A stretch of DNA of 64,000 nucleotides from Neurospora tetrasperma FGSC 2508 (taxonomy: Eukaryota > Ascomycota > Sordariomycetes > Sordariales > Sordariaceae), in the NCBI RefSeq assembly GCF_000213175.1, contig NW_009799104.1:898205-962204 (forward strand). The letters are read 5' to 3'. The notes below the pieces were generated by a model. The model was not told the origin of the DNA, ran no database searches, and saw only the letters and a list, made by a program, of their open reading frames with translations. Position 1 is the stretch's first letter, and the number at the start of each line of letters is the position of its first letter. Below are positions 36,093 through 47,970 of this stretch, piece after piece. The translations under genes and the position numbers were made by a program.

Positions 36093-38483
36093 TTACTCAA
36101 TGCTGAGCCGTGTGATCCCATCATTGGTGTCAACCATGCCTTGGAGCCCGACCCTTTTGCCTGTGCTGAAACTGGGTCTTCTATGGACTGGCGTAGTAGC
36201 TCCTCCCACCACCACGGTCCCATTTTGAAGATTTTCGTGTTGTTGCCTAACCCCATCCCCATTGACACTACCCGGTCGTGATGAACTCGGGCCCCAGGGT
36301 GCTAGGTCCCTCTGCATTGGGCTCTGCAAGATCGGTGAGCCCATTCCGGGGCTGACGGCTCGTCGTTTGAAACTCATCGGGTCGAGGTCGTCATCTCGGC
36401 GTCGCTTGTTGTTGATTCGGCGCGTAATTTCGGCTGCCGTGGGAACACCATTCGCGGCGCCCGGAAAGCTTGTGCTGGCTAATGTGGTAGATGAAGATGA
36501 TGAATTTGTTGGCGGATTTCCGGATGGCGGTAGAACAAAAGGCGTGGGGCCTTGCCTCAGTTGGCTCTCGGATCTCGAAGACGGCGAGTCCATGCTCATA
36601 TCGTCCATGCTCATGGCTGATGATGAGCCCCTCGGCAGTCCAAAATTTGGCGGTGTTCGCATCCCGTTGCTGCTTGCCCCACTCTCCGAAAACGTGTCCC
36701 AAAACATCTTGCCCTTAGAGTTCTTCAGGACCTGCTGTTTGAAGCTACTGCTGCCAGGTATGCCACCGGGAATACCACCAGGCGTTGTATTGCCATTACC
36801 ACTGCTGCTTCCATTCGAGTCCATCATCATCGCATCGACATCGTCCATACTGTCATGGGTTGGCATCAGGTTCGGACTGGTTAAAGCGGAGATTGGTAAC
36901 CTGGGTTCTAGATCCATGTCACTCTCCCGTACTTGTCGGACAACTTCGGCTTCACGCTTGACTTCGGCATCGATAGGTGCGCTCTCCTCGAGAAGGGCAG
37001 CGCGGATGCGGGCAAAACCCTTGGTCTTGGGCTAGGTATTTACGGTTAGTCCATGTCAATAGCGAGCAAGAAAGGTAGTGAGAATAGTGCCACGTACCAG
37101 CAAGTTTCCCCTATGACGGGTCACAGTCCGCCGAATGACTCCTGGTCGGGACGGGCTGTCGACCGCTTCAAGCTGCCTGCTAGGATCGTCGCTCTCACTG
37201 CCGGAGATGTGTAGCTGATTGGCCGCCCAGCTGATGCTCTCCCTCCTCGGCTGCGGGCCGTCCAAGCCTTGTGGCGGAGACATGGACATGGCCGCACCCA
37301 TGGGAGTGGTTGGATGGAAGCCCAAACCCAGCGGTGTCTTGTGTTTCCGGCTCTTTGGCTGCTTCCTACGCTGACGTTGCTGGAAACTTAGTAGATTGTT
37401 GACTGCTGGAGAGCTGCCACCAGGCATCCATGGGTGCTGCCCGCCCATGGCCATCTTGTTTGCTGAGGGCGTGGTAACAATGGGCTCCTCCATGTCCTCG
37501 TCCATAAGGTCGTCGTCGTCCGAGCTAGACGAGGTGTCGGTGAGTAGGGCATGGGGAGCCTGACTGCCCAGGGAGCTCGAGACATGCGCACGCTCGTGGC
37601 CGCGGTTGTTGGCCATGAGGGACCACAGCGAGCTTGACGTCTGCTCCATGGCGGTGCCTTGGTCGCCGGGCCAGCGACCAGGACCGGCGGGGATGTTCAT
37701 GGCCCTCGAGCCAATGGTGGGAGAAGAGCTGGGCGAGGCCTGGTCGACGACGGTGGAATGGTGGAGGGTGGTGGCTGCACGGCTAAAGTCTAGGCCACGT
37801 GAGCGACGGGGCAGGATGTTTGGCGAGGGCGAGGCGTAGATGTGAGAATGGTCAAGCTTTGGTGAGAGCGGGGCAGGGGCGGCGGGTTTGACGTAGGCGG
37901 AGGGGGTGGAGGCGGAGGCGGGCGCTCCCGCAGGGTGGGATGGGGGTGGTTGATGGGACTGCAACTGGGACTGGGAATGGGCTTGTGAAAGCGCCAACGG
38001 TGGAGTGGTGGCATTCAGGTTGTTGATATCCACGTGCGGCTGTTGGAGACGTGCATAACCTGAAAGGAGTGGTGCATCACCTTCACCACCAAGTGGAAGC
38101 TGGGGTAGTTGCAGCGCTAGGCCTCTGACTGCAAACCCCGCGCGGACGGGAGTTGATGGTTGTTGCACAGAGAAAGCGTTGCCGTCTGCCCCTCGTTCTT
38201 TATCCCGGATGGCAATATCATCCTGGGACTTTCGTCGCGGATCGCAGAAGATGTGCGGTGCTGGCGAGAGCTTTGGTGTTTCCTTTGCGCCGCCGTCCGA
38301 AAGGGATCTTGTTTTGGTCAAGAAACCAGCTCCAGCTCCAAGGCCCCCGCTTTTGTTGTTGTTGGTGTTGGTCGTACTACTTGTCGCTGCGGTGTCCGCC
38401 TCCTCTTTGCTGCTGTTGTCGTCAATCACCGCCACATCGTCCATGAACCTGTCCACGTCCGCCATTCTCGATTCTTCTTCCAT
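36093..38483 (-). CDS. Large Ser/Pro/Gln-rich hypothetical protein, regulator-like
   Basis: Exons 38483-37098 and 37031-36093 join in phase (intron GTACGT/TAG) to 774 residues. The protein is mostly low-complexity: Asn/Ser/Thr-rich near residue 35, Gln/His/Ser/Pro-rich at 160-200, then Met/Gly/Pro-rich segments. Short stretches look conserved: PHIFCDPRRKSQDD (about 83), SRGLDFSRAATTLHHSTVVD (about 230) and, spanning the splice, RTVTRHRGNLL-PKTKGFARIR followed by LLEESAPIDAEVKREAEVVR. Basic clusters (KRRRDDD, RQRRKQPKSRKHK) could act in nuclear import. No catalytic domain is recognised. Composition and basic/acidic islands suggest a nuclear regulatory protein, which is inference. Function unknown. 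Confidence 0.8.
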
Positions 38484-39811
38484 TTGTCTGAGGCGTCGCG
38501 TGATTGGGGCGAAATTGGCTCGGTCCTTATAATGGGCGCGTATAAAAGTGGTGCAATAAGCCCAGACAGCTGGGTACGCGGCGCGTCTCGTGTCTCGCCT
38601 CTCGGCTCGGGGGGGCTATGCGGTCGAGGGATGCAGTGTTGAATCTTTGTTCGATGCCGTCGTATTTCGTAACTGAATAGGGGGTACGCAGTCGTCTAGA
38701 AAGCGCAGGGCGCCATCGGGAAGAATTCCCACGCGAACTCTCGTTTGGAACCTGGAAGGAATAAGAAAAGTGAAGAGACAGAGCAACGTCGTTGAGGGGG
38801 TCGATGAGGTAGACGTCGTCTGGGGGACGTCCAAGTGCGGCTAAGTCGACTGGTGTAGTTGCGGGTAGAGCTGGGGCTCCAGGCGCTAATACCACCCACT
38901 AGAAGTGGCCCTGGTCAGCGCCTTCTGCGCCCTACGGAGCCGCTTTCCGGGGCCCCCTTGCCCGGTCTGTGTTGGTCTTGGCCTAGCGTAAGGTACCTTT
39001 TGTCAAGACGGTATTTCTCATTGCATTACACCCGAACCGGGCAACACCGTGAGGAAGGTTCCCCTCCTTTCCTTGTTCCACTTCAATTGCAATGCAGAAC
39101 ATCACGGCAAGTCAAGGAAGAGTTTGAGAAAGTTTCTTGGATAGCCGGATAATAGGTATCCAAGCGATGTGAAATCCACACTCTCCAGCCCCCAGATTGG
39201 TTCCCGGACCACACTGTTCGGGAGATCGCCGTCCCATTTTGCGTCATTTCAAACAACGGAAACAAGCGAGGAAACATGTAAGCTGACAATGGAACCCCTC
39301 AGCATCAGACTGTGCGAACCAGACACGCCAACATTGTTCGAGAACTCGGCCGCTGTAGCGTACCTGGCTTCGGAATTGCACATGAACCCTGGAGTGTGGG
39401 GGCACAATGTTCAATTGACCCGAAATCCTGGCACCAATTGTCTCATTGTTACGCCCCATTGGCCATTTGACTTGTGTCTTGTTGTTGGGATTATAGGATA
39501 CGCTCTCTCGATGCCGGGAATTGTGTATGTGGAAGTGTCGGAGATTATTTGTGTAGAGGGGAAACGGGCAGTCACTTCACACACTCTACAATTCCAACAG
39601 TATTGGATGTAACGGAACCAACAAGCAAGGCCCGTGATAAATACCGACAGGCACGAATAACGGTAAAATACATCTAAGCTCTTCAAAATTTCAACACCGC
39701 GGTAAGATACCTCGACACCGCAAGCAGCACCAGGCAACCAAAATACCTAAAACAAAACAACACCGTCTTTTATCGCGGAGAGAGCAAACAGGTCTCATCA
39801 CGTCATTGAAA
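38484..39811. other. Divergent intergenic region
   Basis: Between the Ser/Pro-rich gene (minus) and the SET gene (plus). On the minus strand, about 38620-38890 has two overlapping protein-like frames with a strong pyrimidine tract and CAG between them (near 38750), so a small spliced transcript or a 5' exon is possible. It is not called. Confidence 0.4.
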
Positions 39812-40801
39812 ATGGCACCAAAAGAAACCAAACAAAAATCCATTACCAAGAAATCCCACCCAGGCGGAAAACCAAAGGGACCAAAACCCCCAAAGCCCCA
39901 ACCGCGCAAACCACCACCACCACCACAATCAACAGCAACATCCCACATCCAGACACCAAAACTACAACCACCCCTCCCAACAACCTCCCCCTGCGGCACC
40001 CTCCCCCTAAACTGGCCTTCCAACCTCCCCTACCTCACCGCCCCTCTCTTCTCTCCCCTTCTTACCCCCTCCCACTACTCAGCCCTTCGCACTCGTCCAC
40101 CAGCAGATTCCATCGAGCCGCTTGACGAGTTACCAGCCGATTATGTTGCAGGACCATGCAAAAAGGCAGTCATCTTGCCCATCACAGACAAGAGACATCC
40201 AGCCTGTGGCCAAGCAGGTCTATTTGCCGCGAGTGACTTGAAGCCGGGAGAGTTGGTGGTGAGGTACTTGGGGGAGATTCATCCGGGAGGGGAGGAGTGG
40301 GGTGGGAGGCTGGTTTTTCCTCCTCGCGAAGATGAGGAGGAAGAGGAGAGTGCTGAGGATGGAAAAACAGATGAAGTGAAGCAAATGGCGGAGGAAGAAA
40401 CAGAAGAACAGGTTAAGTACAACTACAAACAATCCGACTACGACCTCTGGCTCGACCACGCCCTCGACCTCGCCATCGACGCCGCGCGGTGCGGTAACGA
40501 AGCTCGTTTCGTCAATGACTACCGCGGCGTTCCCAACCCTGCCTTCTCACCGGGATATAAACCCCAAAGCAAGAAAGAAGAACTTTTCATGAAGCGGCCG
40601 AACGCCGAGTTCAAGGTGGTCTGGGATCCGCTAAGGCAAGAAAGGGCTATGGCGGTCTATGTCCTGCCGGCAGGAAAGAAGGCTGTCGGAAGGGTGAGGG
40701 AGGTAGGGATTGCGAGGGGGGAGGAGGTGGTGGTTAGTTATGGAAAGGGGTTTTGGGAGGGGAGGAAGGCAGAGGAGGAGGAGGAGGGGTATGAGGGTTA
40801 G
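39812..40801 (+). CDS. SET-domain protein, probable lysine methyltransferase
   Basis: 329 residues from the ATG at 39812, no intron. The N-terminal 60 residues are Lys/Pro-rich and likely disordered. The SET domain starts about residue 130 with QAGLFAASDLKPGELVVRYLGE. An acidic insert (about 170-205) follows, then SDYDLWLD and the core knot motif NEARFVNDYRGV, a variant of the canonical NARFINHS in which His is replaced by Tyr. The domain closes with IARGEEVVVSYGKGFWEG, holding the conserved Tyr. No pre-SET or post-SET cysteine cluster is visible. A histone or non-histone lysine methyltransferase role is inferred; the substrate is not predictable. It is shorter than most chromatin SET enzymes. 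Confidence 0.85.
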   Translation: MAPKETKQKSITKKSHPGGKPKGPKPPKPQPRKPPPPPQSTATSHIQTPKLQPPLPTTSPCGTLPLNWPSNLPYLTAPLFSPLLTPSHYSALRTRPPADSIEPLDELPADYVAGPCKKAVILPITDKRHPACGQAGLFAASDLKPGELVVRYLGEIHPGGEEWGGRLVFPPREDEEEEESAEDGKTDEVKQMAEEETEEQVKYNYKQSDYDLWLDHALDLAIDAARCGNEARFVNDYRGVPNPAFSPGYKPQSKKEELFMKRPNAEFKVVWDPLRQERAMAVYVLPAGKKAVGRVREVGIARGEEVVVSYGKGFWEGRKAEEEEEGYEG

Positions 40802-43490
40802 ATGTGTGTGTTGGGGGTAAATAGAGCTTGCAGTGAGAAACGAAATTTGAGTAAAACAAAAGATTAGAGTATGCCAAGCGGTCATCGGTGTCCAAGGTTG
40901 AGCATGTCGGGATGCTATCACCATGGCCGGTCCAGACACCTTGAACCCTAACCCTCTCACGACAATAGTGTACCTCTACTTGTAGGAAAGGGGTTCAGTC
41001 CTGTTCGTTGTCTTGGATGTCTGATCTGCCCCAGGGGCAGGCTCGGCAAGCTCCCAAGTGATCTACAACTGTGTAACGCAATCTGTCGGTAGGCTCGGGA
41101 CAGATCTGTTTCTGATCCTAAGGCTGGTTTCGCTTCGGTTTGTTGTACTAGAAAGTTTTTTTGGGATATGTCTTTTCGCGTCTTGGTCAACTTGCAGAGG
41201 AAGTCTAGAATATGGAGAGGGTCGCCATGCTGTGGTTTTGGTTCGTGCAGAACGAAACTACCCATCATCTGACAACTGGTACATATTTGTATGGCTCCAA
41301 ATCTCCATCACATTCGAGATGTCGGGCTCTTGTTATTACATCAAATTCAAACTTCTTGCCATCTGCAGGTTTTACGAAAACAATCAAAAAGTCGAGCCCC
41401 TTTTTATGAAGTGATATGAGGCCAAGGTTACATCCAATAGTTGGTTCCGATTGGTGCACGCTGCGGAGCGGCGTTTTATGGAAAACGGGACAGAAAGGAA
41501 CCACTGAGGTCCGGGCCGGTGGACTTGGGTGGAGTAAGACCATCCAACAGTGAGTTGTGCCTGCGTAGAGGCTCACCGCCAGCTGGACGACAGCTGTTGT
41601 TGTGACGTGAGTTATTTGACGGATGGGAATACGTAAAACGTTGGGGAAACGTTGAGAAGTGTACAGATAACATGGAGCAAACCTAGCAGGAATTGTGTTT
41701 TGTGTTCACGAGGGCTTCGATTTCCCCGCCGTCGACTCCAATGCGGGGAGCTAAAGGTCGGAGTCCAAGCCCATGGAGGAAACTTGGATCATGTCTGTTG
41801 CCGTGTGATGCAAGATGGATGGGTCACAAGTTGAACTGGGCTATCGCGGGTCGAGATCAAGAGCGATGGTGTACTTTTCTGGGTCAGCAGGTCTACAGTA
41901 CCTAGATGGTTCGACTGACTCGGCTGCAACTACAAAGTCCGTCAGTGGTCTAGACAGCACGGTCCCGTGGGCGATATGATGACCCGGAGAATTTGAGTGA
42001 ACAGTTGAGTGATCATGGCTGCCTGTCCTCGCCTTTACGTCCGATAGCTGTATATGGCAAGACGGACGGGGACCAGGTGCGATGTCCGCAGCGCATTGGT
42101 AAGGTCCAAGGATAGGGGATATAGTCATCCTTGAGGATGATCAATCAGAGTCGGGATGCTTGTGGCCAAGATGTCTTTCCGGTTGAAAACGGTCGGTGGG
42201 CCGTTGTCGCGCACCCTCAAACATGGGAATCCAGAACAAACCAGGGAGAAGACAAGGCTTCACCATGCAAGACAGAGCTGATAAAGACTGGACCTCCTTT
42301 TCTAAAAAGCCCGTGATAATGGACGGCTGGCCAGAAGATGGAGGGTAGGATGGTTCTAAGCGACCTGCCTATCATTCTGTATCGAATTAGAGCCGATTGG
42401 GAGGTCAAGAGCGATTTAATGCAAGGCGGTGATGGTGACCGTGATAAGATGCCCTGGATGCTGCATTGGCCGTTGAGTTAGTTGGTGGTGTGCACTCCCT
42501 CCCCGTCACTAATAAGTAGCCAGTAGTGTACAATCATGCCGGCAGAGAGGGTGTTCATGCGGTGTGGTGCGCAAGGCGACTGACTGACTGCATAAAGATT
42601 GAGACTGGAGTGGAAGGATGTGAAGATGGATCATGAGTGTCAAGTGAACATAAACAGTTGAAACTTGTCTTTTTAATGTGAGACACTGAAGACGATGGGG
42701 TTCCCCTGCCCAAAGAAGAGGTGTCCTGCTTCTCCCGAATCATCCACCACGGCCCGCGCTTTGCCAACTTGGGCCATAGCGCGTCGAACCCCCCCCCCCC
42801 CCCCAAATGAGGGTCCGGTCCCCAGCAGGGGAGCTCCAGACCCCCCAATTCGCTGGTCTATCACGCATTGCTTCCCGACTTTTTGTCCCCTTTCGGTTTT
42901 CCAGCCCCTTTCTTTCCTCTTGTTCTTGTAAACAACAAGACACAACTTTCCTTCGAGAAGCAAAGGTTTTCCTTCTTTTCCCCCCCTTTGTACTTCTTTT
43001 TGTAATTATTTCTTCCCCTGGGCTGTCCTAAGTACCTAGCTTCAGGACCCTTCCATCCGATTTCTTCTGTTTTCCCCTCGAGTCGGTCAAAGCGAGGTTA
43101 TCATCCCGTCTTTGAATTCCAAGGAGGACGAGAAGAACAGACAAGAAAAAAAGGTAAGCGCCTCTAACCATGTTTCTGCTGCCAGCTGCCAGAGGCTTTT
43201 CTGGCATTGGCTTTGCGCTTTCGCCCCCCGCGTCCGTGAAGTTGGGACTTGTTTCACCGGTTGTAGTCGTGTACTTGCCCGCCGGAAAGAAAAGCGGCGC
43301 CTGAGCTTGTTGACCGCAAACTGAAGAGCTCCCGTTGTGCTTAAATACACACTGCGGGGCCATCATAAAACTCATGTTGGATAGCAACAAGTTGCTGACC
43401 TGTTGGAACACCACACAGAACGTCAGGGTATCCCGTTGATCTTACGCACTCGACTTACACCCGACTCCTACCATCAACAGTTCGCCCAAC
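40802..43490. other. Intergenic region with a poly-C run
   Basis: About 2.7 kb with no supported gene. Frames at 41058-41414, 41265-41576 and 42673-42963 lack motifs. A homopolymer of about 16 C lies at 42789-42804. The segment 42860-43080 is CT-rich and, with possible splice sites near 43150 (GTAAGC) and 43420, looks like the 5' leader of the coiled-coil gene. Confidence 0.45.
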
Positions 43491-46400
43491 ATGTCGGAAG
43501 CCGACAACACCATTGAGGTGGCTGAGCAGGTCGATGCTCCCACTCCCACTCAGTCAGAGCCCGCCCAGTTGGAGGCCGAGCAGCCAGTGAGTGCGCCGTC
43601 ACCGCCGCCGGGCGAGGAGCCATCTACCAACGGCACCGCGGATGCGGATGAGGATGCCAATGCCAACGCCGATGCCGATGCCGAGGCCGAGGCCGATGCG
43701 GGCGCGAAGCCGACGGCAGCATCCCCCAAGACCGCAAGCCCCAAGTCCCCTACCACGGCTGCGAAGCGTACCACGACAGGCACAACAAGCACAACAGCGA
43801 CCGCCCGTCGCTCAGCAACCGGTGCTGCCTCCACTGCTACCAAGCCCACCGCCTCTTCTGCCACTCGCACCAGCACCACCACTGGTACCGCGGCCAGCAA
43901 GACCACCACTCGTCCGGCCAGCATCTCTAGCGCCCCCAAGCGCCCCACGACCGCTGCCTCCACCACGACGGCTTCTCACCGCACCCGACCATCCTCTTCC
44001 GAGATTGACAGCAAGTCCACGACCGCTTCCCGTCGTACATCGGCTGCGCCCAGCAGCACTGGTGCCTCGCCTACTAAGCCATCCGCCAGAGTTTCCAGCA
44101 CCACCTCGAGCACCACCGCCGCTGCTCGCAAGCCAGCCTCCAGCAGCACCGTGTCCCCCAGAACAAGCACCACTGGTGTATCGAGGACACCAACCACCAC
44201 CAGCTCTGCTGCCAGCGCTGCTCGAAGCGCTTCCCGCGCATCAGTTACCACACCAACCTCCGATGCCGCAAGAAAGCGTCTTTCTCTAGCTAGCTCGACC
44301 GGTCCCACGCCGACGACTGCGAGACACACTTCCCGCCCTTCGTTGGCTTCGAGCGCCGGTGCTGCCGCTGCTGCCGCCGAATCGGCCAAGGAGATCGAGG
44401 CGCTCAAGAGCAAGCTGGAAGCCAGCGAGGCCGAAATCGCAGAGCTCAAGTCTCAGATCACCTCATCCCAGGAGAAGATCGAAGAGCTCAGCACAAAGGC
44501 CGCCGACTCCACCACCAGTTCCGATCAACAAGAGGCCGCTCAGGACGGCTCTAGCCAAGAGCATATCGATGCCCTCACCGACTTGAAGGCCGAGCATACT
44601 GCCGAGATTGAGACCCTCAACAAGCAGATTGCCGAATTGCAGGAGAAGCTTTCCTCTGCTGAGACTGAGCTTGTCGCCCATAAAAGCCAGCTCTCGGATG
44701 CTGCGGGATCCAAGGATGTTGCGGATTCGGAGGTCACCAACCTGAAGGAGTCCTTGGCAACTTTGGAAGCTGAATACCAGGCCAAGCTGGCTGAAGCTGA
44801 GGCCAATCTTGGCAAGGCCAAGGAGGAGCACAATACTGAGATTGAGGCCCTCAAGGCCACTCTTACTGAGCAGCATGAGCAAGCCTTGATCGAGCTCAAG
44901 ACCAAGTTTGCTGAGCAGCAACAGGACGGCGATGCTGGAGCGGCCGAGGCCCACGAGAAGGCCATCCAGGAACTGAAGGCTAGCCATGAGGGCGCCCTTG
45001 CTGAGCTTCAGAAGAAGATTGACGACTTGTCCTCCGTGCAGGCTGCCAGTGATGCTGACGCCACCAAGCTTGATGCCTTGGAGTCCCAGATTTCTGAGCT
45101 CAAGGCTAAACTCGAGGCTGCCGAGCAGAACGCCGAGTCCGCCAAGGCCGAGCTCGAATCCAAACTGGCTTCCTTTGCTTCTCTGGAGGCCAAGGTCGCT
45201 GACATGGAGATTGAACTGTCGGCTGCCAAGGAGGAAGCAACCAAGGCTGCTGCCACTCACGCCGAGCTCCAGAAGCGTATCGACGAGCTTACCGAGGAGA
45301 CCAAGTCTCAGGAGGCCATCATTGCCAAGCTCAAAGAGGAGACTGGTTCTGCAGAGGAACTCCAGAAGCGCATTGAGCAGCTTACCGAAGAGAACACCAC
45401 GTACGAGGCCACCCTTTCCAAGCTGAAGGAGGAGTCTTCGGCTGCCGAGGACCTTCAGAAGCGCATTCAGGAACTCGAGGCCGAGGCCAAGGACAAGGAG
45501 GCCACCATTGCCCAGTTGAAGGACAACACCACCGGTTCGGACGAGCTCCAGAAGCGCATCGATGAGCTTGGCAACGACCTCAAGGACAAGGAGGCTACCA
45601 TCGCTCAGCTCAAGGAGGAGCTCGCCGCTGCCGAGGAGCTTCAAAAGCGCATCGAAGAGCTCACCGAGGAAGCCAAAACTAAGGAAGCCACCATTGCCAA
45701 GCTGCAGGAGGAACACAAGGCCGCGGATGATCACCACCAGCAGCAGCTGCAGCAGGTCAGCAAGGACTACGAGGACGAAATCGAAAGCCTCAAGGGTGAT
45801 GCTTTCTTCAAGCGCAAGTTCCAGGAGCTCGAAGTCAAGTATGCCGAGCTCACCAAGTCTCACGAGGACGCTACTGAGGAGCACGCCAAGGCTCTTGAAT
45901 CCGCCAAGGCTGAGTACGAAGCTGCTGTCAAGGCATTGGAGACTAAGGAGGCCGAGCATCAACAAGCCTTGGACGCCCTGAGGGCTAGCCTTGCCGAGGA
46001 ACTCGAGAGTGCCAAGGCCGCCGCCAGACAGCAAGCTGAAGAAGCCAGCCTCGAGCAGCTTGAGGCCCTCAAGGTCAGCCATGCTAGCCAGATCGATATC
46101 CTCAAGGGTGAGAGCGCGGCTGCTCTGGCCAAGGAACTCGAGGCACTGCAGGCCAGCCATGCCGAAGAGCTTGCCGCTGCTCAAAAGTCCGTCGATGGCA
46201 GCAATGCTTCCCAGCTGGAAGAGATCAAGAAGGAGCTCGAGGCCAAGCACTCCGAGGAGATCCAGAAGTTGATGGCTGATCTTGAGGATGCCAACAAGAT
46301 CAAGCTCGAGCTCGACGACCTGAAGAGGAAGCATTCCGAAGAGCTTGAGCAGCTCAAGGCTGAACTTGAGAGTGGCGACAGCCTCAAGAAACAGCTTGAG

Positions 46401-47970
46401 GAGCTCGAGGCTAAGCATGTCGAGGAGGTTCAGAAGCTCACGGCGGAACTTGAGAACGGTAGCCATCTCAAGGAGGACCTCGAGGAGCTGAAGGCCATTC
46501 ACGCCCAAGAGGTGCAGAAGCTGATGACGGAGCTCGAAAACGCACACAGCCTCAAGCAGGATCTTGAGGATGTCAAGGCCAGGCATGCGGAGGAGTTGCA
46601 GAGGCTGACGAGCGAAGTCGAGGGCTCTACTAGCCTCAAGAGCGACCTCGAGGCTGTCCAAGCGAAGCTTGCTGAGGCCGAGGCCAAGCTTGCCGCCGCT
46701 CACCAAACGGCTGAACAGGCGAGAAGGGAGTTGGAGGACAGCAACGCCGCCGAGTTCGAGAAGATGATTTCGACACACCAAGAAGCCCAGGAGGCTTTGA
46801 GGAAGGAGAACGCGGCAAACGTCAAGGCTCAGCTTGAGGCCCTGAATACAGAACACGAGAAGGCCATCGAGAGCCTCAAGGCCAGCCATGAGGCTGCTCT
46901 GAAGGAGCAGACTGAGGGTTTGGCCAAGCTCGAAGCCGCCAAGCATGACCTTGAGATGGCTCTTGCCTCTCTCAAGATTGAGCACGACAAGGCCCAAGAG
47001 GAGTTGGACAATGTCAGCCAGCAGTTGGCGATGGAGAAGATGGACAAGTTCACTGCTCAGGCGGAGTTGGATGCCGTCAAGAACGCCAGGCCAGATACTA
47101 GGGAGCTCGACCACCTCAGGCAGGAGCTTGCGGCGATCAAGGCTGCCCATGATCAGGAACTCCAGGAGCAGAAGCATGCCCTCAAGGCCGCCTTCGAGCA
47201 AGATCTCGCTGCCCAGCGGACGTCCTTTGAGAGCGAGCTCACCATTACCAGTGAAACGGCAAAGAAGCACGCTGCTGAGCTGGCCAGTGCCAAGGAGGAG
47301 GTCGCCATTCTTCACAAGGAGTTCCAGGCCTTCAAGCTCGAGGCTGAGGCTAAGCAGAAGACTTTCGAGGCTGACTACAAGGACATGCACGACAGCCTGA
47401 CGCAGCTGGTGGAGGAGGAGCAGAACCAGAAGGCGGCTTACGCCCGCAAGTTGGCCGAGGAGGACAAGATGATTGTCGAGCTCAAGGCGCAGCTCAAGGT
47501 GAAGGAGGCTGAGCTCGCAGAGGCCAAGGTAAGTTCCTCTCGGATTCGGGCATGTTACGGATAGGGAGGCAGATCTAACTATGTTGCTGCAGAACCACTA
47601 TTCCAACGGATCGGATAACTACGGGATCAATGGCCACAGGGCCGCGGCGGAAGGTGAGCTTGAGCCTGACAACTCATCCTCAGCATTAGCTTCGGTGCGA
47701 CAAGCCCCTGTTTGATTGTTTTTTTGCTTTGACTCCTTTTGTTGTTGCCCTTTTGCCCTTCCTTCTAACAACCTAATACCCTTACCCCAGACCCAGAGCA
47801 GCCAGAAATTCATCTTTCTAGAGCACTTTCGAAACATGTTCTAACATGATTGGCGATGGACACAGATCAATAAGGCCCAGAAGATGGTCAGCCAGCTGGC
47901 GGAGTTCACGGAGGACCTGGGCAACCAGAACTCGCAGATGCTCCAGTCGATTACGGATATCAAGGCTTGA
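43491..47970 (+). CDS. Long coiled-coil protein with two internal repeat arrays
   Basis: Exon 1 is 43491-47528 (1346 codons). Exons 47593-47694 and 47866-47970 give the best in-phase end, total 1414 residues, finishing SQLAEFTEDLGNQ...ITDIKA. The last intron needs a weak GTGCGA donor, though a CTAAC branch site precedes its acceptor, so the 3' end is less certain. Residues 1-305 are Ala/Ser/Thr/Pro-rich and disordered, with an acidic DADADAEAEAD run. From about 305 to 1345 the sequence is nearly continuous coiled coil. Residues 592-746 are five 31-residue repeats (ELQKRIDELTEE...) and residues 920-1059 are five 28-residue repeats (HSEEIQKLMADLE...). No family is recognised. A structural tether at Golgi, septum or spindle pole is possible; no evidence favours one. 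Confidence 0.85.
45264..45728 (+). repeat. Five tandem 93-base units encoding 31-residue coiled-coil repeats
   Basis: Each unit starts ELQKRI or DLQKRI and ends in a short Ala/Ser-rich linker plus Glu or Asp. Unit length 31 is not a whole number of heptads, so the coil register must shift at each linker. Confidence 0.85.
46248..46667 (+). repeat. Five tandem 84-base units encoding 28-residue coiled-coil repeats
   Basis: Each unit begins H(S/V/A)-(E/Q)-E and continues with QKL and a Leu-Glu pair. Twenty-eight residues equal four heptads, so the register is kept. DNA copies have diverged, indicating old duplication. Confidence 0.85.

Noticed and set aside
44463-47390. 975-codon minus-strand open frame
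   Set aside because: Antisense shadow of the coiled-coil gene, created by its biased Glu/Lys/Leu codon use.
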